A DNA stretch of 64,000 bases from Tubiluchus corallicola (lineage: Eukaryota > Priapulida > Priapulimorpha > Priapulimorphida > Tubiluchidae), in NCBI GenBank assembly GCA_030141605.1, contig JAQGDQ010000161.1, forward strand, positions 372,001 through 436,000, given 5' to 3'. A program made the position numbers and the translations under genes. Below, piece after piece: positions 15,301 through 26,677 of this stretch. Under the pieces are notes generated by a model. It saw nothing but the letters and a program-made list of their open reading frames with translations, made no database searches and had not been told where the DNA came from. How positions within the stretch are numbered: the stretch's first letter is position 1; each line of letters opens with the position of its first letter.

Positions 15301-18300
15301 TAGCTTCAAGATGCAATCGTTCGTCTTGGCGCTAAAAATTTTTGATGAAATAAATTTCAGACACTTAATGCCGCATGGCTAACATTTAACTTAATAAATG
15401 CATGTTTATTCTTTACATTTGTGCAAGGAATTCCCGTTTACTTAATTACAGCGCTGTCGTTAAAAATGTTTTGAGTTTAGTATAACCATGGTTCATTTAC
15501 AGTCAACATGAAAAATAGCACCATACAGCACGACTGATTATTTTAAAACTCCCACTTCCCTACGCACGCCTTCTCGAGCCTGGGAGACTTTGCTGACACC
15601 GGATATAAACCAAGCTATATCCTCTTTAATAGCGTCTTGAATGTCAGACTGCCCTTACTTAAGAGTTTAACTAGAGGAGACTAGCAGGTCGCGCAAAAAC
15701 TTTTACTAGAGGTATTTTTTCCAGGCGACCTACATAAACTAGAAGGTCATTCAAAAAGCGTGCCAAATCATCAACTTATGCATCTAAATATAGGAATTTT
15801 TCTTTTACATAATTTAAACAAGTCCAGCGAAAAGTACTCCTAAGGGCGTGACGTAAACATGAAAATTTCAATTATACAAGGAAGGAAAGTCAATTAACGT
15901 TTGCTTATACTTAAGAAATTCAAAATTTCTGATACACTTTTCAGTCAAAGTTATAACATAAATTATAACGTAACGGACTTTTTTATACAATTCGTAAATA
16001 ACAATCCAGCATTCAATTGTTGGCTGTGGCAGGACTGTAACCTAGCTCATTATTAAGGCTAAGCCTCTGATACACTGAACCATAAGAGTTACAATGTGAA
16101 TATATACATCCTTCCTAAGTAAACGGACAGGATCAATATGGTGAATGAAACTTCTCAGACCGAGTATTTAACTCGTGCGGAGACCAAGCATGTACTAAAA
16201 GCCTCAATGTTACTTAACATCGGGCGCTAAGCGCATATCGTGACTACTTGATCACCACCTCTCCCAAAGTGGTTAGAATTACTGTAAAAGCTGCAAGTTA
16301 GTTCAAGCCTGACTCTTAGAACAGAGTGACTCTTAGAATGATAATGATGGGACGGCCATCTTAATGAAATCTGTCATTTCAGCTATGAAACCTAATTCCA
16401 TCTCGATAATAATTGCACACTTCTGTTATAGAGCAAATATACTAATATTCTATTCCAAAAATTCCATTTACTTAATATCAATGACATTAATAAACTTAAA
16501 AATGTCTGTTTTGTATACAAATTCTTGAATAATCTTAATATTCATAATATTTTTAACAATTTTTTATTTATAATAAAAAACAAGCCAAAGCGCAAAACTA
16601 CACAGGCAAACAACTTCCATGCTACCAAGTGGAAAACCAATATTTTAAAATATTTTAATAAATATAACGGCACCATTGAATGGAACAATATTACATGACA
16701 TAAAAAAATGTTAGGAATGTGAAACACCTGAAGACCAAAATGAAAATGTTTTTACTTAGTTTTTATTAAGTTGTGATTTTAGTTTGAGCATAATATTGTA
16801 TTGCAATTGTCATGTTTTTATATTCGTCATTTTAGTTTTATATTAATACTTTATATGATGCTTTTTAATTAGGTCGCATTTTACTCTTTTTATTGGTCAA
16901 CTAACAAAAAATAAATATGTTTCTGCAGCATAAACAAATGAATAAGACTTTAACATCTCCCATAACAATATATAGGAACGTTTTTTGTTGTTATTGATGT
17001 TGATCTAAAACAATGAGCTACAATTATTTTGAGTAGTACAAGATTTCATTGATCAATTGCAATCTGATATTTAGTTGTTGCTCTATTATAGTGACCACTC
17101 CTTAATTCCTCCTTACTAACCCCTTTTTAAATCCTGCTCTAGCATTCACTTCAATTCAAATTAATATTACGGTAACTAAGACCATATAAAATACAAATAC
17201 AGTACTAAAATGAAATAAAATACAATGAAATAAAAATACAAGATTACGTAAATACAGGGTTAGTAAATTAAGAGCTAAGTAAATTTCAGAAACTAATTAC
17301 GTGTGTAATTATTCATTCTATTTGACAAAAAAGCAAGAGTTGACAAAAACAGTTATAATACCATTGACTGTGAGCAGCAATGACCTGTTGCGAATGCTAT
17401 AACACGATCTTCTACGAATCTAACTAAAATGGGGGTAGAGATAGGCTTACACACATGCCAGAAGCACTGCAGTAGTACTTTAAAAAGAGTTTTCTGATAC
17501 CATTGTTGTATGCAATATGCAGTCTATCCTGAATTGATTCATTGTAATTATTTTAGAGTGTTTTTACTCACAAATCACCCAAGCTTTGCTTTCAGACTGA
17601 TTTGCGACCCAGTGGCATGTTGTGAATAAGATTTAAAATTATTATTATTATTAATAAGCGAACTCGTTAAAATTCTTAGATTCTAATGGCATCTTGTCTT
17701 TAGACAATTATATAGTGTATATATGTGTAATATTATGTAATACTTAAGTAATACCGGTGTTGTGTCAAAGTAAAAGTAATCTTAGACTTTAAATAGCAGA
17801 ATTTCTTATGACCGGCACTTGCCAAAAGGATTTTGTGAAATTGTGTTACTGTGAAGTACTAGATTCAAGGTGAAGCGCAGACAGGAAAGGTCAGTTGCCA
17901 ATCTAGACATCGAATTTGGTAAACAAGAACTACACCAAGTATAAACCTAACTATGCATTCTATGAATTCTTGCATTAAAATTAAGTAAAAAGAAAGACTG
18001 GCACAACTTCGGGCAATTCATATTCCACATATTTAACACAAGTCGTTTAATTTGCTGCTTTCATCAATTATTTCCATAACTATAAATTCAATGCACGTAA
18101 ACTAAGTAGCACCAGTGTGCCGTTTTGATGGCACCTGAGGCCCTCCAAAAGTTTAAGTGTAGAACTCACACCTATACATTACAGTCTTAGCCTAGGCCCA
18201 AAAATATGTGAGAAAATATCTTAATAAAAAATTACACGTTCTCGAAGGAAGGTTGGGCCCCCAGGGACCATGGGCTCTCCCAATTGAGGATACGAGGGGC

Positions 18301-21300
18301 TCTGAGTAGTACAAACACGAACAAACTATTTCCTGCTCGTAAACTTTTCCGTTGAAAAATTAATTAATTTTTAATTTTTCCGTGCAGTGTACTAGTTTGT
18401 AATCCATATAGCAGTTCTAAACACAATAATTTATGATGCCATTATCTTCCTAACAGCATCTCTCAGCCGAGAAATTGCTACTTTATTTTGTCGGTTATGA
18501 TATTTTTATGCTCAGTTTTTACTGTGCAGCATTTCTGAGACGAGCTGCTATAATACTCTCGAAGACTAGAACAAAATTTTACCAGCCGACTGAGCCGAGG
18601 TAGCAGATGACTGATGCATCAGATTTTAATCAAGGAGCGAAAAGGGTTTTGCTACATTAACAGCACTTAAAATTAAATGTGCTTAATTATCAGTGTATGA
18701 GTTAAAAATCTTGTGTATTAGTTCCTAATATTTGGCTTTCCTAAAATAAGCCAGATTCTGGCAAAGCTATTGAAATGTCAGGGTCAGGGTAAGAAGTCAT
18801 AATGAATATGAAATGCTGAATCCCATCTTCGAAAATTGGGTAAATTTACAATTCGAAATTATTACAGGAAACTGGTGTTTTACAATGTTATCTTTTGAGG
18901 TCTTGAACTCTGAAAAAGACGCAGCTTGTAATTTTTGCTAATGTAGAGAAAGGCCGACTGAACAAATACTTAAACTCAAATAAATCAATTGCCAGCTTAA
19001 GCATTTGAGAATGCTGTTGCTGGGCTGAAATATTCTGCCCTCTGGGTGATATTAGTTTATTGTATTAAAAAGCTGCACACATACGCTGCCATAATGCTAC
19101 CCAAGTCGTAGGAGTTTCGCAATAAACTACACTGTACGAAATGTAAACGCTACACACTTAACATGGTTTTTAGAGTGTAACACTTTTAAGATACTTTAAC
19201 ATGTTTACAGCTATACAGGTATTTTACAAATAATATCATTTGCGCATTTTAATGACAAGTGCTTCTTATCAGTCAAAATTTTGGTGATAAATTTCGTTTT
19301 CAGCCAAGACATGAAATTAGGGCGTCCCACTTACAAAGCAAATGCTGCTAATTTTTCATTAGAACTGCAAAACAGAAGTACCTTCACATTCGTTAAATGA
19401 AAAATGGCCTTTAACTGTTTCCAAAATAGTAGTTTTTCGCAACACCATGAACCCGGGACACTCGTTTAAGGTAACAAACAAATCAAGAGAAAGAGAGAGA
19501 GGGAGGGGAAAATGGAGATGGAGAAGGAGAAGGGAGATGGAGAAATAAATAAATAAATCTTTTATATTACATTATGTTTACATAACGTAAATCCCTCTAA
19601 GTGCAGGGTAATCTGACAAAAAATAAATCACAACAGAATAAAAACTTTACAAACAATGTCAAAAACGTATCACATCTGAATTGTGAGGTAATGTTAGTAA
19701 ATCGTGGGTGCAGTTTTGCGTAAAAAACTGTATTAGGAAAATCACTGATAGGACGGTAGTATATGTAAAATTAGCTATGAACGTGAGGGAGTATGTACAA
19801 GGAGGGATGATAAATTTGTGAATGGCAGCTTTAAAACGGGTGTGCAAACAAGTTAAATAATAAATTTATGTTGATTTACATTCTAAATAATGTGCACAAT
19901 TATTTGGACTATATTGACTAAACGCTCAACATAGTGATAAGATTACGATCTACTACATAGATCTAGGCATCATTAATAAACGAGCATGTTTTTGGTAATC
20001 CACTCATTTTCAATTTCAACAAATATATTGCAGGCATTCTTGTCTCTGAAACGACAAATGATCTTTAAATCCAGACTTGGAATTGCAGTCTGCATGCATG
20101 CTCGTAGATCATTTCGCACAAGAGGGCAACTAAATGGTTAGGTGTTTGGTCGTCTGTACTACACTTGCATTGTTGGTATCAAGGGAGAGAAAGAGAGAGA
20201 GAGAGAGAGGAAGAGAGATGAGAGAGAGGGAGAGAGAACAAGATTCAGATGTGCTATATTTGCACTACGAACAAAACAGGCAGACGCAACCCAGTTATTG
20301 ATTCATTACACCCAGTTTGACCATTTCTATATGTGCATAAATAGCAAGACAAAGTATCACATAAGGCAAATACAACATTACAGATTAAATAGACCATCGC
20401 TACATTAAGAAATACATGCACTTATGAGACACATGTAAAATCCAATCTATATATGCAATCTTCACTTATTAAGCGGCCATACTTCTCTTTTGCTTACAAA
20501 TATGATGTATATGCTGCATATTTATTTGCAGATTATTCCAACTATTTACCGTTTGCCTAGAGGTTAAAACACCTGTACATAAATTGTACTGCACCTAATG
20601 AACATATCGATAACTCGATGTTTTCTTTGTTCTACTGCACAGTGTCACATTTACTGTAAGAGAATGATTTACGGGATCTAGAAAGTCTAAGCTTTGCTAT
20701 AAAACGAGGATAAATGTCCAGCACTGGAACGCCACAAAGGAAATAGACGGCAGTATTTCATGATATTTCAAGCTAGCCAGCCGCTTTCAACGTTTTCCTA
20801 GCTTAGACTTGTCTGAACCGTTGTAAATGTTTGCCCTTGAGAATCGAAGCTTATAAATAACAGGAAAATGATGAAGGTTGAGTACGTTTTGATGTCTTCA
20901 TTCCCTCCCTTGATGACCAAGCATGGAATATTCCTCATGCTGAATATGAAGCCAGGTATTTCACAAATGCCATGGTGCAAAACATCCACTGTACATCATC
21001 CAGGAATGAAAATGTCACTGACTTGCGATACAGTTATTCTGCCTGCTACTGTCTTTTTGCAATTCGTAATCTTATTTATCAATGTCACAGCCGATCTTTT
21101 TCTTTAAACGAAAAGTGATATGTCTTGTGCTGGCGGGCAATTGGGTTTTTCAGAATTTGGTCAAAACAGGCCAGCAGCAATTTCAAGAAAACTTTTTCTA
21201 GTTGAGGGTGCAGCTAAAGTTAGCTTATGAAAATAAACGCCATTGATTCATTGTTTAATAACAGTTACCTATTACTGTTAGGGGTGAGCATTCTCTACCA

Positions 21301-24023
21301 GAATACGAATTCGAATCGAATTAAGTTTTAAAGATTTTGGAAAACAAGTTTTCGAACCTCTAGTAAAAAGTGGTCTTACAAAGATCATACATAGTACTTG
21401 AGTTTGTTCTGCAGTAAAACCACTATTAGTTTAAAAATTTTGCACAGAAACTGCAGCGAAATTGTGCTATTTGCATGCTGTTTCAAACATTTTAATGATA
21501 TGAGGCTGAAGTGCTGAATTATTCGAATTTGATTCGTACGATCAAACGTGAAAGTTCGATGCTCACCCCTAATTACTGTTGTTATTAATGTTAAACAGTT
21601 TTAACAGTAATAACAACAGTAATAGTGATAGTAATAGTAACCGTAACAATAACAGTGCGATGACGATGATGATAATAATAAAGGTAATAACAATAACAAC
21701 AACAATAATAATAGTAATAATGATAATACTAATAATTTTATTGCCTAAAATCCATACAAAAATGCTGTTTGGCATTTGAGCAAGAAAAGTTTGTGAGCCA
21801 AACATCAAAAAGTATGCACTGTTAAGCTGACACAGTGTAACATAACAAAAACTTAAAAGTTCCTAAAAATAAAATGTTTTCATTTGATGTTTCAAAGCCC
21901 TAGCGATCATGTTTCCATAGAGATCACTATGGTTTCCATGGTGACTGCATATTAATTTTGCAATGGTACCACTACACGTATTTAGCTAGAACTTGAGTAA
22001 ATCTTAAAACTAAAAAAAGTAACAAATTTCAAAACTTCCTGCTTCCTATGGCAAAAAACTAACGACACAAAAAATACAGCAAAAGTTATATTTGCTGTTC
22101 ATTTAAATAATACTGTCACTGTTTTGAAATTATTTTGAGTGCTCAGTATGCCGTACTTTTTGAATTTAAAAAAATCTCATTTTATAATAATTTTCGAAAA
22201 TGGATCAAATCCAAAAGACAGTTCAAAATAATTTTCAAAACTACCTAAATATTTTGCTCTAAACCGAAATGGAGAAGAATTTGAATCTCAATTTTTAACT
22301 ATTTTTCAAACCAAACTTATTCAAATCTATGCAGTTTTTAATGGAATTATCTCAGACTGATAAGGCAGCAGTGATTTTCACGAAAGATTATAGATGACCT
22401 GTCTGAACAGTAAGAAAACTATGATTTGGTTTTTCTAAAGTAATGTATACATGAAATCTTAGCATTTTTGTTGAAACTAGAGTTAAAATCACAATGTGGT
22501 GCGTTCGTTTGTGTAGGATTTCATGAGCTAGACACAAGCTGAAACTGAATAATTATGGCGACATTTGCTTACCTCAAGAAGGACAAACTTATCAAAAAAG
22601 GCAGCAATTTAAGTAATTTTACTGAAAAACTTAAAGGCGAAAGAGTGTATAATTGCTTTTGTACTAAAGTAATATCGAGTCACCTCTGAAATTTTTTTTG
22701 AAAAAACTCTGCCAAATTGGGTTGAAGACCACTCCTTCTTGTAAAAAAACATTAATTTCGAGAGTTCACTATACTTCGCTGAAGCCGAATGATTTTTCTA
22801 ATTCCTACCTATTAGTTCCTCCTTGGAAATGATGGTGGCGTCAAGGATCATGGGTCCATTAAGAATGACATATCGCAGCTCGAATAAGGCATTGAGAGAC
22901 ACCGTAGAGACATGAGGTTTGGACCATCTTTGAGCATCAACCTCCACATTCTCCTCAAACTTGATCCATCTGTAACAACAAACTCATGAAAACAAAAACA
23001 TGTGGTGGGGCGAAAGTCAGTGGGTATGTGTACATTCGTACATGTCTTGATAATGAGTCGAGCTCTTCTACATAATTGGCAGGAAATTTTGCTCATCTCA
23101 TCTGGGTTATTAACAGTGCTCCTCGTTGTCGTTCCTCAAAAATTGTCATTACCTCATTATAACTTAAAATTCTTAACTTTGACTGGTCTTTAGGACTGAA
23201 GTATGCTTGTTTTAACAACAGATACGCATCGCCTTTATTAATGTAAAGAAAAAAACACAAGTGATGTATTATAATTTCTTTCAATGTAAAATTATATATC
23301 AATAACATCAAAAAGATGCAATTAGGCATTTACAAAAAAGACTGGCAAAAAATTTACAAATTAAAATTAATACAAATTTGCTGTAAAAATGCAATTATGC
23401 TTATTAAGAAGCTTTGTAAAATTTCTCAATGTACCAGTTTAACAATTTACATAATCATCAAACGCAAATTACTGATTATTGAAATTATTAAAAAAATTTA
23501 AATAATGTAAAAATAAAAATATCTGGCTTTGTTCTGGAATCAAATTAAAATTATTATGGGTCTTAAAGATACTTAATACATATATGTCAGCTAAAATGTC
23601 ATGACTTATACCCAAATGTAGTTGCAGAAAGCATTTAAAATCATTTTTGTTTTTATCACCTTGCCATCTCCCGCCATATTTGCTCGCCTCTCTTATTTAT
23701 GACCAATTCATTAAGTTCAATGAAGAGAGGGTGCTCCTGCTCTCTATCATCAGCCTGCAAGACATTACGCAGCTCATCAGTGAATGATGCACCTGAAATG
23801 ACAGATAAACAGTTATAAAACACTTGCACCTTAACCTCTGGTTAGCAGGTGAAGTAAAAAGGCCTAATCAATATATAGAATTTTTAAAATTTGATGATGT
23901 TTATATAAGCTGCCCCACTTTACGTTTGGATGCTAGTGGCGTGCCATGCTTAGGTACATTTTATTGATCAAATGATTGGAAGTTAATGATTATGATGTTA
24001 TATATCCGAGAGGGTGGAGATGG

Positions 24024-24099
<76 letters not shown>

Positions 24100-25629
24100 A
24101 GCAGCAAGCCGTGAAATGTTAATTGAAATGACAAGGATCAAGCAAATTAATTTATTATAAAGCAATATGAAGGCCATCAAATGTCATTTTCTCCACATGC
24201 ATTTGTTTAAATTTAATGCGATTACCGAAACCTTCCAATATTGTGCATAGGCATTTATTAGGTATGACACAAATCTATACAAACTGCGTACTTGTAGGTA
24301 TTTACATAATAAAGATATACGCGATATTTTGCGTTTAGTTCACAAACGTAGCCTACAGGCTCAGGAATAACCAGTTTAAAACGATTCCATATCTCTATTA
24401 ACTATGAAATACTCATCATTAAACAGCACCTATTGAAGAAATAGTCACAAAATTAAAATAACTTTTGTGCCTAGTAACTCGAGTGGCTCATGAAAAAAAA
24501 TCAACATTTTTCAAATTGCTTGTCAAGAACTATTACACGCTTCCAAACAAAAGACGTCATGGAGGTAAAGAACTCAAGTTTCATTTTCTTAAATAAAATC
24601 TGAAAATTTACTGAATATTACTAGAGGCATTTCAATTTTCAACGTCTATTACAAAACAAGTAAATAAGTTAAAAAAGCAGACTGGTTTTTCAAGGTAAAA
24701 ATGCTTAACGATCCAGTACAGTGGTTTCATTAATCAGCTGAAATTTTTTTGAAACAGAAAATGCAGAACTCTGTACCATCATGATCTAATTACACCCGTA
24801 TTCTTGAGTTAGTGATCTGCCTATCACAGTCTCAAGCCTCAAGTCTTTTTACTGTGCAGGACTATAAAGTGGATTAAAATCCATATATAATCAACAAAAC
24901 GGCTATATTTAATCTATAAATCCTAAACACTTAAATGACTGACTTCAAGATAAAGTACACAGCAGTGATAATAACACTTACTTCGGTTGGGACTCGAACC
25001 CGGAGGCCCTTGTTTTACTCGTGCAATTATTGTAGCAGGTTAAAGTCCTGCAATATCCTCGAGGTTAATCACTTGGCGAAATTTTTAATAATTCTTAAAT
25101 GATAATTTCCTTCCTCTATTTTTGAAACATTGTGTGTGCCTCAGTCTTATTATGAATGTAATGATATAATTATTTATAGCCCGTGCTATAATTGCTTAGC
25201 AACACAGTTGGTGTCCATTCTGCAGATTACAGTTTTGAATAAAGATAACCATTGACGCAACCTACCCTGAGCTCATTACTAATTTCCTCATCTTTAATGG
25301 CGGAAACTGGAAGCTATCGTGGCTTTCCCCTCGAGTGCTCAGCATCAAATATTAATTTAATGAAGCACGGAAAGCAAGTGATAAGTAAAACAGGCTGTAT
25401 TAACGCAAAATAGAAAATACTCTGCGGGCTTCATAATGCACATTTAATTATAAAATTTAATAGCTCCCATTAGTGCTCATTTTTCTCACAAATTTAGCAA
25501 AATAATTTGATCTCATTCGTTAAGTCACGTTCCTTTATAGAGCTTCTTATCGCGTTTTACTGTTTTTCAAAACTAGCCCATAATCTCTCTTTCCCTCTCT
25601 CTTTGTCTCGCCTCCCTCCCAGTTTTTCT

Positions 25630-25669
<40 letters not shown>

Positions 25670-26677
25670 GTTCCGGTTCTCCTCGTCAGCCAACATCACT
25701 ATTTCATCTGGCGTTCTAAAGCAAAATTAACAAAAATCGATTACCCAAATCGTCGATAGGGGTCCTAACCCGCCTCATTATATTAAATCAAATGATTAAT
25801 TACAAATATCGATTTCAGTGAACACTGCACAGGCGATGAGCACAACTACTTGATTGATTTATAAATACCCAGATTACATAATCTATAGACTCGGCATGAC
25901 CGGAAATGAGTCTAAAAAAGGTAAAAAAATGATCAACTCGGATATCCGGAAAAAGATTCTGAGATACATTTGATAAACTAACCAGGGCTTATATAGCATC
26001 GAATCTATTTCCATGAATAGACTATATGATAAATGTTTTGGTCACTTTATTTTTGAAAATACTGGCAAAATAATGCATAATCATAAAATAAACGATACAC
26101 GCTATTTGATATCGCAGTTATTCATAAAACTCAATTGTCATATCGTCAATGTGGGTAGTAAAAGCTCACAGTCCCTCATATGCAGCTTTGAAATTTCGAT
26201 TTAATGAGGCAGTAACGTCGCAATCTCGTGGAGAGTTTTCGGTCTATATCATCAATTTTTTGCTTATGCATTTGTAACTTTTACAAAATTGTACAGTTAA
26301 TCTACAAATGAAAGTGTAGGAAAATGCTTTCTAAGAATTGAACCCACGACCTTTGGATTATTAAACGTGCCACATGTTACACCAGGACAACTCATTTGAC
26401 ACTGAAACTGATTCTCGTTTATAACGTGGTCTTGCTGGCCCACATTGCATTACATTTTCTCAAACAAGCGAAGCAAATTTTCTCACTAAATATCGTTACT
26501 GGCACGCAGGCAGCAGCTAAAAGTTCAAGCAGCTGCATATTTTAGCAACAGCGTGCCTGTAAATTGACTCCAGTAAACTTCGCGTTCTGACGAACCATAG
26601 CAAATTTTTAAAAACTTACTGCTTTCGACTTTCGCTAGTGCCTCCTCGGGGGGAAGATCTAGAGATATTCTTCCCAT
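1..26677 (-). CDS. SLC4-family (Na+-coupled type) bicarbonate transporter, N-terminal cytoplasmic domain, 3' partial
   Basis: Plasma-membrane bicarbonate transporter of the SLC4 family, which controls cellular pH. Seven coding exons were found on the minus strand: 26677-26620, 23792-23660, 22969-22809, 12271-12146, 5538-5414, 1400-1152 and 238-1. All have GT/AG borders and their phases agree (1,2,1,1,0,0). Together they encode about 363 residues of the band-3 cytoplasmic domain. Recognisable family blocks are [17 protein letters not shown] followed by [67 protein letters not shown] and [10 protein letters not shown]. The last exon ends in a Lys/Glu-rich linker, and the membrane domain lies outside the window. 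The ATG at 26677 is provisional: the frame stays open upstream for 16 codons before a stop, and vertebrate members have longer N-termini, so a further 5' exon is possible. The blocks resemble the sodium-driven branch (SLC4A4/A7/A8/A10) more than anion exchangers, but I did not assign an orthologue. Confidence 0.9.
3305..3392. repeat. (TC)n microsatellite
   Basis: Nearly pure TC dinucleotide tract of about 88 bases in the intron between the SLC4 exons at 5538-5414 and 1400-1152. The Ser/Leu and Arg/Glu ORFs read through it are artefacts. Confidence 0.97.
3603..3699. repeat. Short fold-back (palindromic MITE-like) element
   Basis: A 97-base segment starting TAGGAGTGTCAAAAA and ending TTTTTGACTACTCCTA. 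The arms are inverted copies of about 30 bases with a few mismatches, separated by about 35 bases. The flanking bases on both sides read TA, compatible with a TA target duplication. It has no coding capacity. Confidence 0.6.
4078..4560. repeat. Candidate inverted-repeat element in SLC4 intron
   Basis: GATCTGCCCTTG at 4078-4089 and its exact inverse CAAGGGCAGATC at 4549-4560 bracket 483 bases. Both have ATTAT-like sequence on the outer side. A second perfect 12-base inverted pair (ATCTGCTACGTA at 3959-3970 and its inverse at 4040-4051) lies just outside. No convincing target duplication was seen, so this is a candidate only. Confidence 0.35.
7126..8603. mobile_element. Non-autonomous or decayed hAT-type DNA transposon
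   Basis: The element begins CAGGGCCAGCCCTA and ends with the inverse of CAGGGCCGGCACTA, terminal inverted repeats of about 14 bases with two mismatches. It is flanked by ACAAAGCA (7118-7125) and ACAAAGCT (8604-8611), an 8-base duplication matching at 7 of 8 positions. The 8-base duplication and CAGGG terminus are typical of the hAT superfamily. GGCGCC and CTAGGC motifs recur near both ends. At 1478 bases with no long ORF, no transposase can be recognised. It lies in the SLC4 intron between 12146 and 5538. Confidence 0.8.
9968..10100 (-). mobile_element. Possible 3' end of a decayed LINE
   Basis: Read on the minus strand, the segment ends with TGAATAAGCATC followed by a short (TTATC)-like tandem tail, a common LINE 3' end style. 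No reverse-transcriptase coding could be recovered on the upstream side, so the assignment is weak. Confidence 0.3.
12350..12612 (+). mobile_element. Possible 3' tail of a retroelement, with (AAAT)n and (ATG)n tracts
   Basis: A segment ending in GATTTG and (AATA)n (about 12570-12590), followed by an (ATG)n run to about 12604. The AATAAA-type tandem tail suggests the 3' end of a retroelement inserted in the plus orientation. No coding sequence was recognised. Confidence 0.3.
13732..14268. mobile_element. Candidate short TIR element (MITE)
   Basis: The left end TAGGTTGCCAC and the right end GTGGCAACCCTA are inverted repeats of about 10 bases. The motif CTCCTGATTT occurs three times inside (near 13746, 13812 and 14232). 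TA on both outer sides could be a two-base duplication. A ten-G run at 13624-13633 lies just outside the left end. There is no coding potential. Confidence 0.4.
14269..21270. other. SLC4 intronic sequence without recognisable genes
   Basis: AT-rich intron DNA on the minus-strand gene, between the exons at 22969-22809 and 12271-12146. It contains only short ORFs without family resemblance (for example 14604-14915 plus), GA-rich tracts near 19490-19550 and 20180-20240, and an (AAAT)n run near 19549. I see no exon, RNA gene or regulatory element that I can support. Confidence 0.6.
21279..21571. mobile_element. hAT-type MITE with perfect 8-bp target duplication
   Basis: A 293-base element starting TAGGGGTGAGCAT and ending ATGCTCACCCCTA, 13-base perfect terminal inverted repeats. 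It is flanked by identical ATTACTGT at 21271-21278 and 21572-21579. The 8-base duplication and terminal sequence fit a hAT-derived MITE, and the intact duplication suggests a fairly recent insertion. Subterminal AATTCGAAT-type palindromes lie inside each end. No ORF. Confidence 0.88.
24028..24098. repeat. (AG)n microsatellite
   Basis: Pure AG dinucleotide tract of about 70 bases in the first coding intron of the SLC4 gene, about 235 bases from the exon at 23792. Confidence 0.97.
24963..25045 (-). repeat. tRNA-derived SINE-like fragment
   Basis: On the minus strand GGGTTCGAGTCCC matches a tRNA T-arm / RNA polymerase III B box. The expected upstream anticodon arm and A box are degenerate, and no acceptor stem pairs. 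This fits a tRNA-derived SINE or pseudo-tRNA rather than a working gene. Confidence 0.4.
25590..25672. repeat. TC-rich / (TC)n microsatellite
   Basis: Imperfect TCTC and TTTC tract in the first coding intron of the SLC4 gene. The serine/leucine-rich ORF across it is an artefact. Confidence 0.9.
26333..26402 (-). repeat. tRNA-derived SINE-like fragment (pseudo-tRNA)
   Basis: The minus strand contains an A-box-like TGGTGTAACATG, then AATCCAAAGGTCGTGGG and a B box GGGTTCAATTC at tRNA-like spacing. The T stem and acceptor stem do not pair properly. It resembles the tRNA-derived heads of SINEs. It lies about 270 bases downstream of the SLC4 start-codon exon, in the first coding intron. Confidence 0.45.

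Noticed and set aside
21569-21808. 79-codon minus ORF rich in Ile/Leu/Val and its Asn/Ser-rich antisense
   Set aside because: Arises from AAT/AGT/AAC triplet repeats next to the hAT MITE; not coding.
26333-26402. Functional tRNA gene on the minus strand
   Set aside because: A- and B-box-like sequences are present, but the acceptor and T stems do not pair; better explained as a SINE head.
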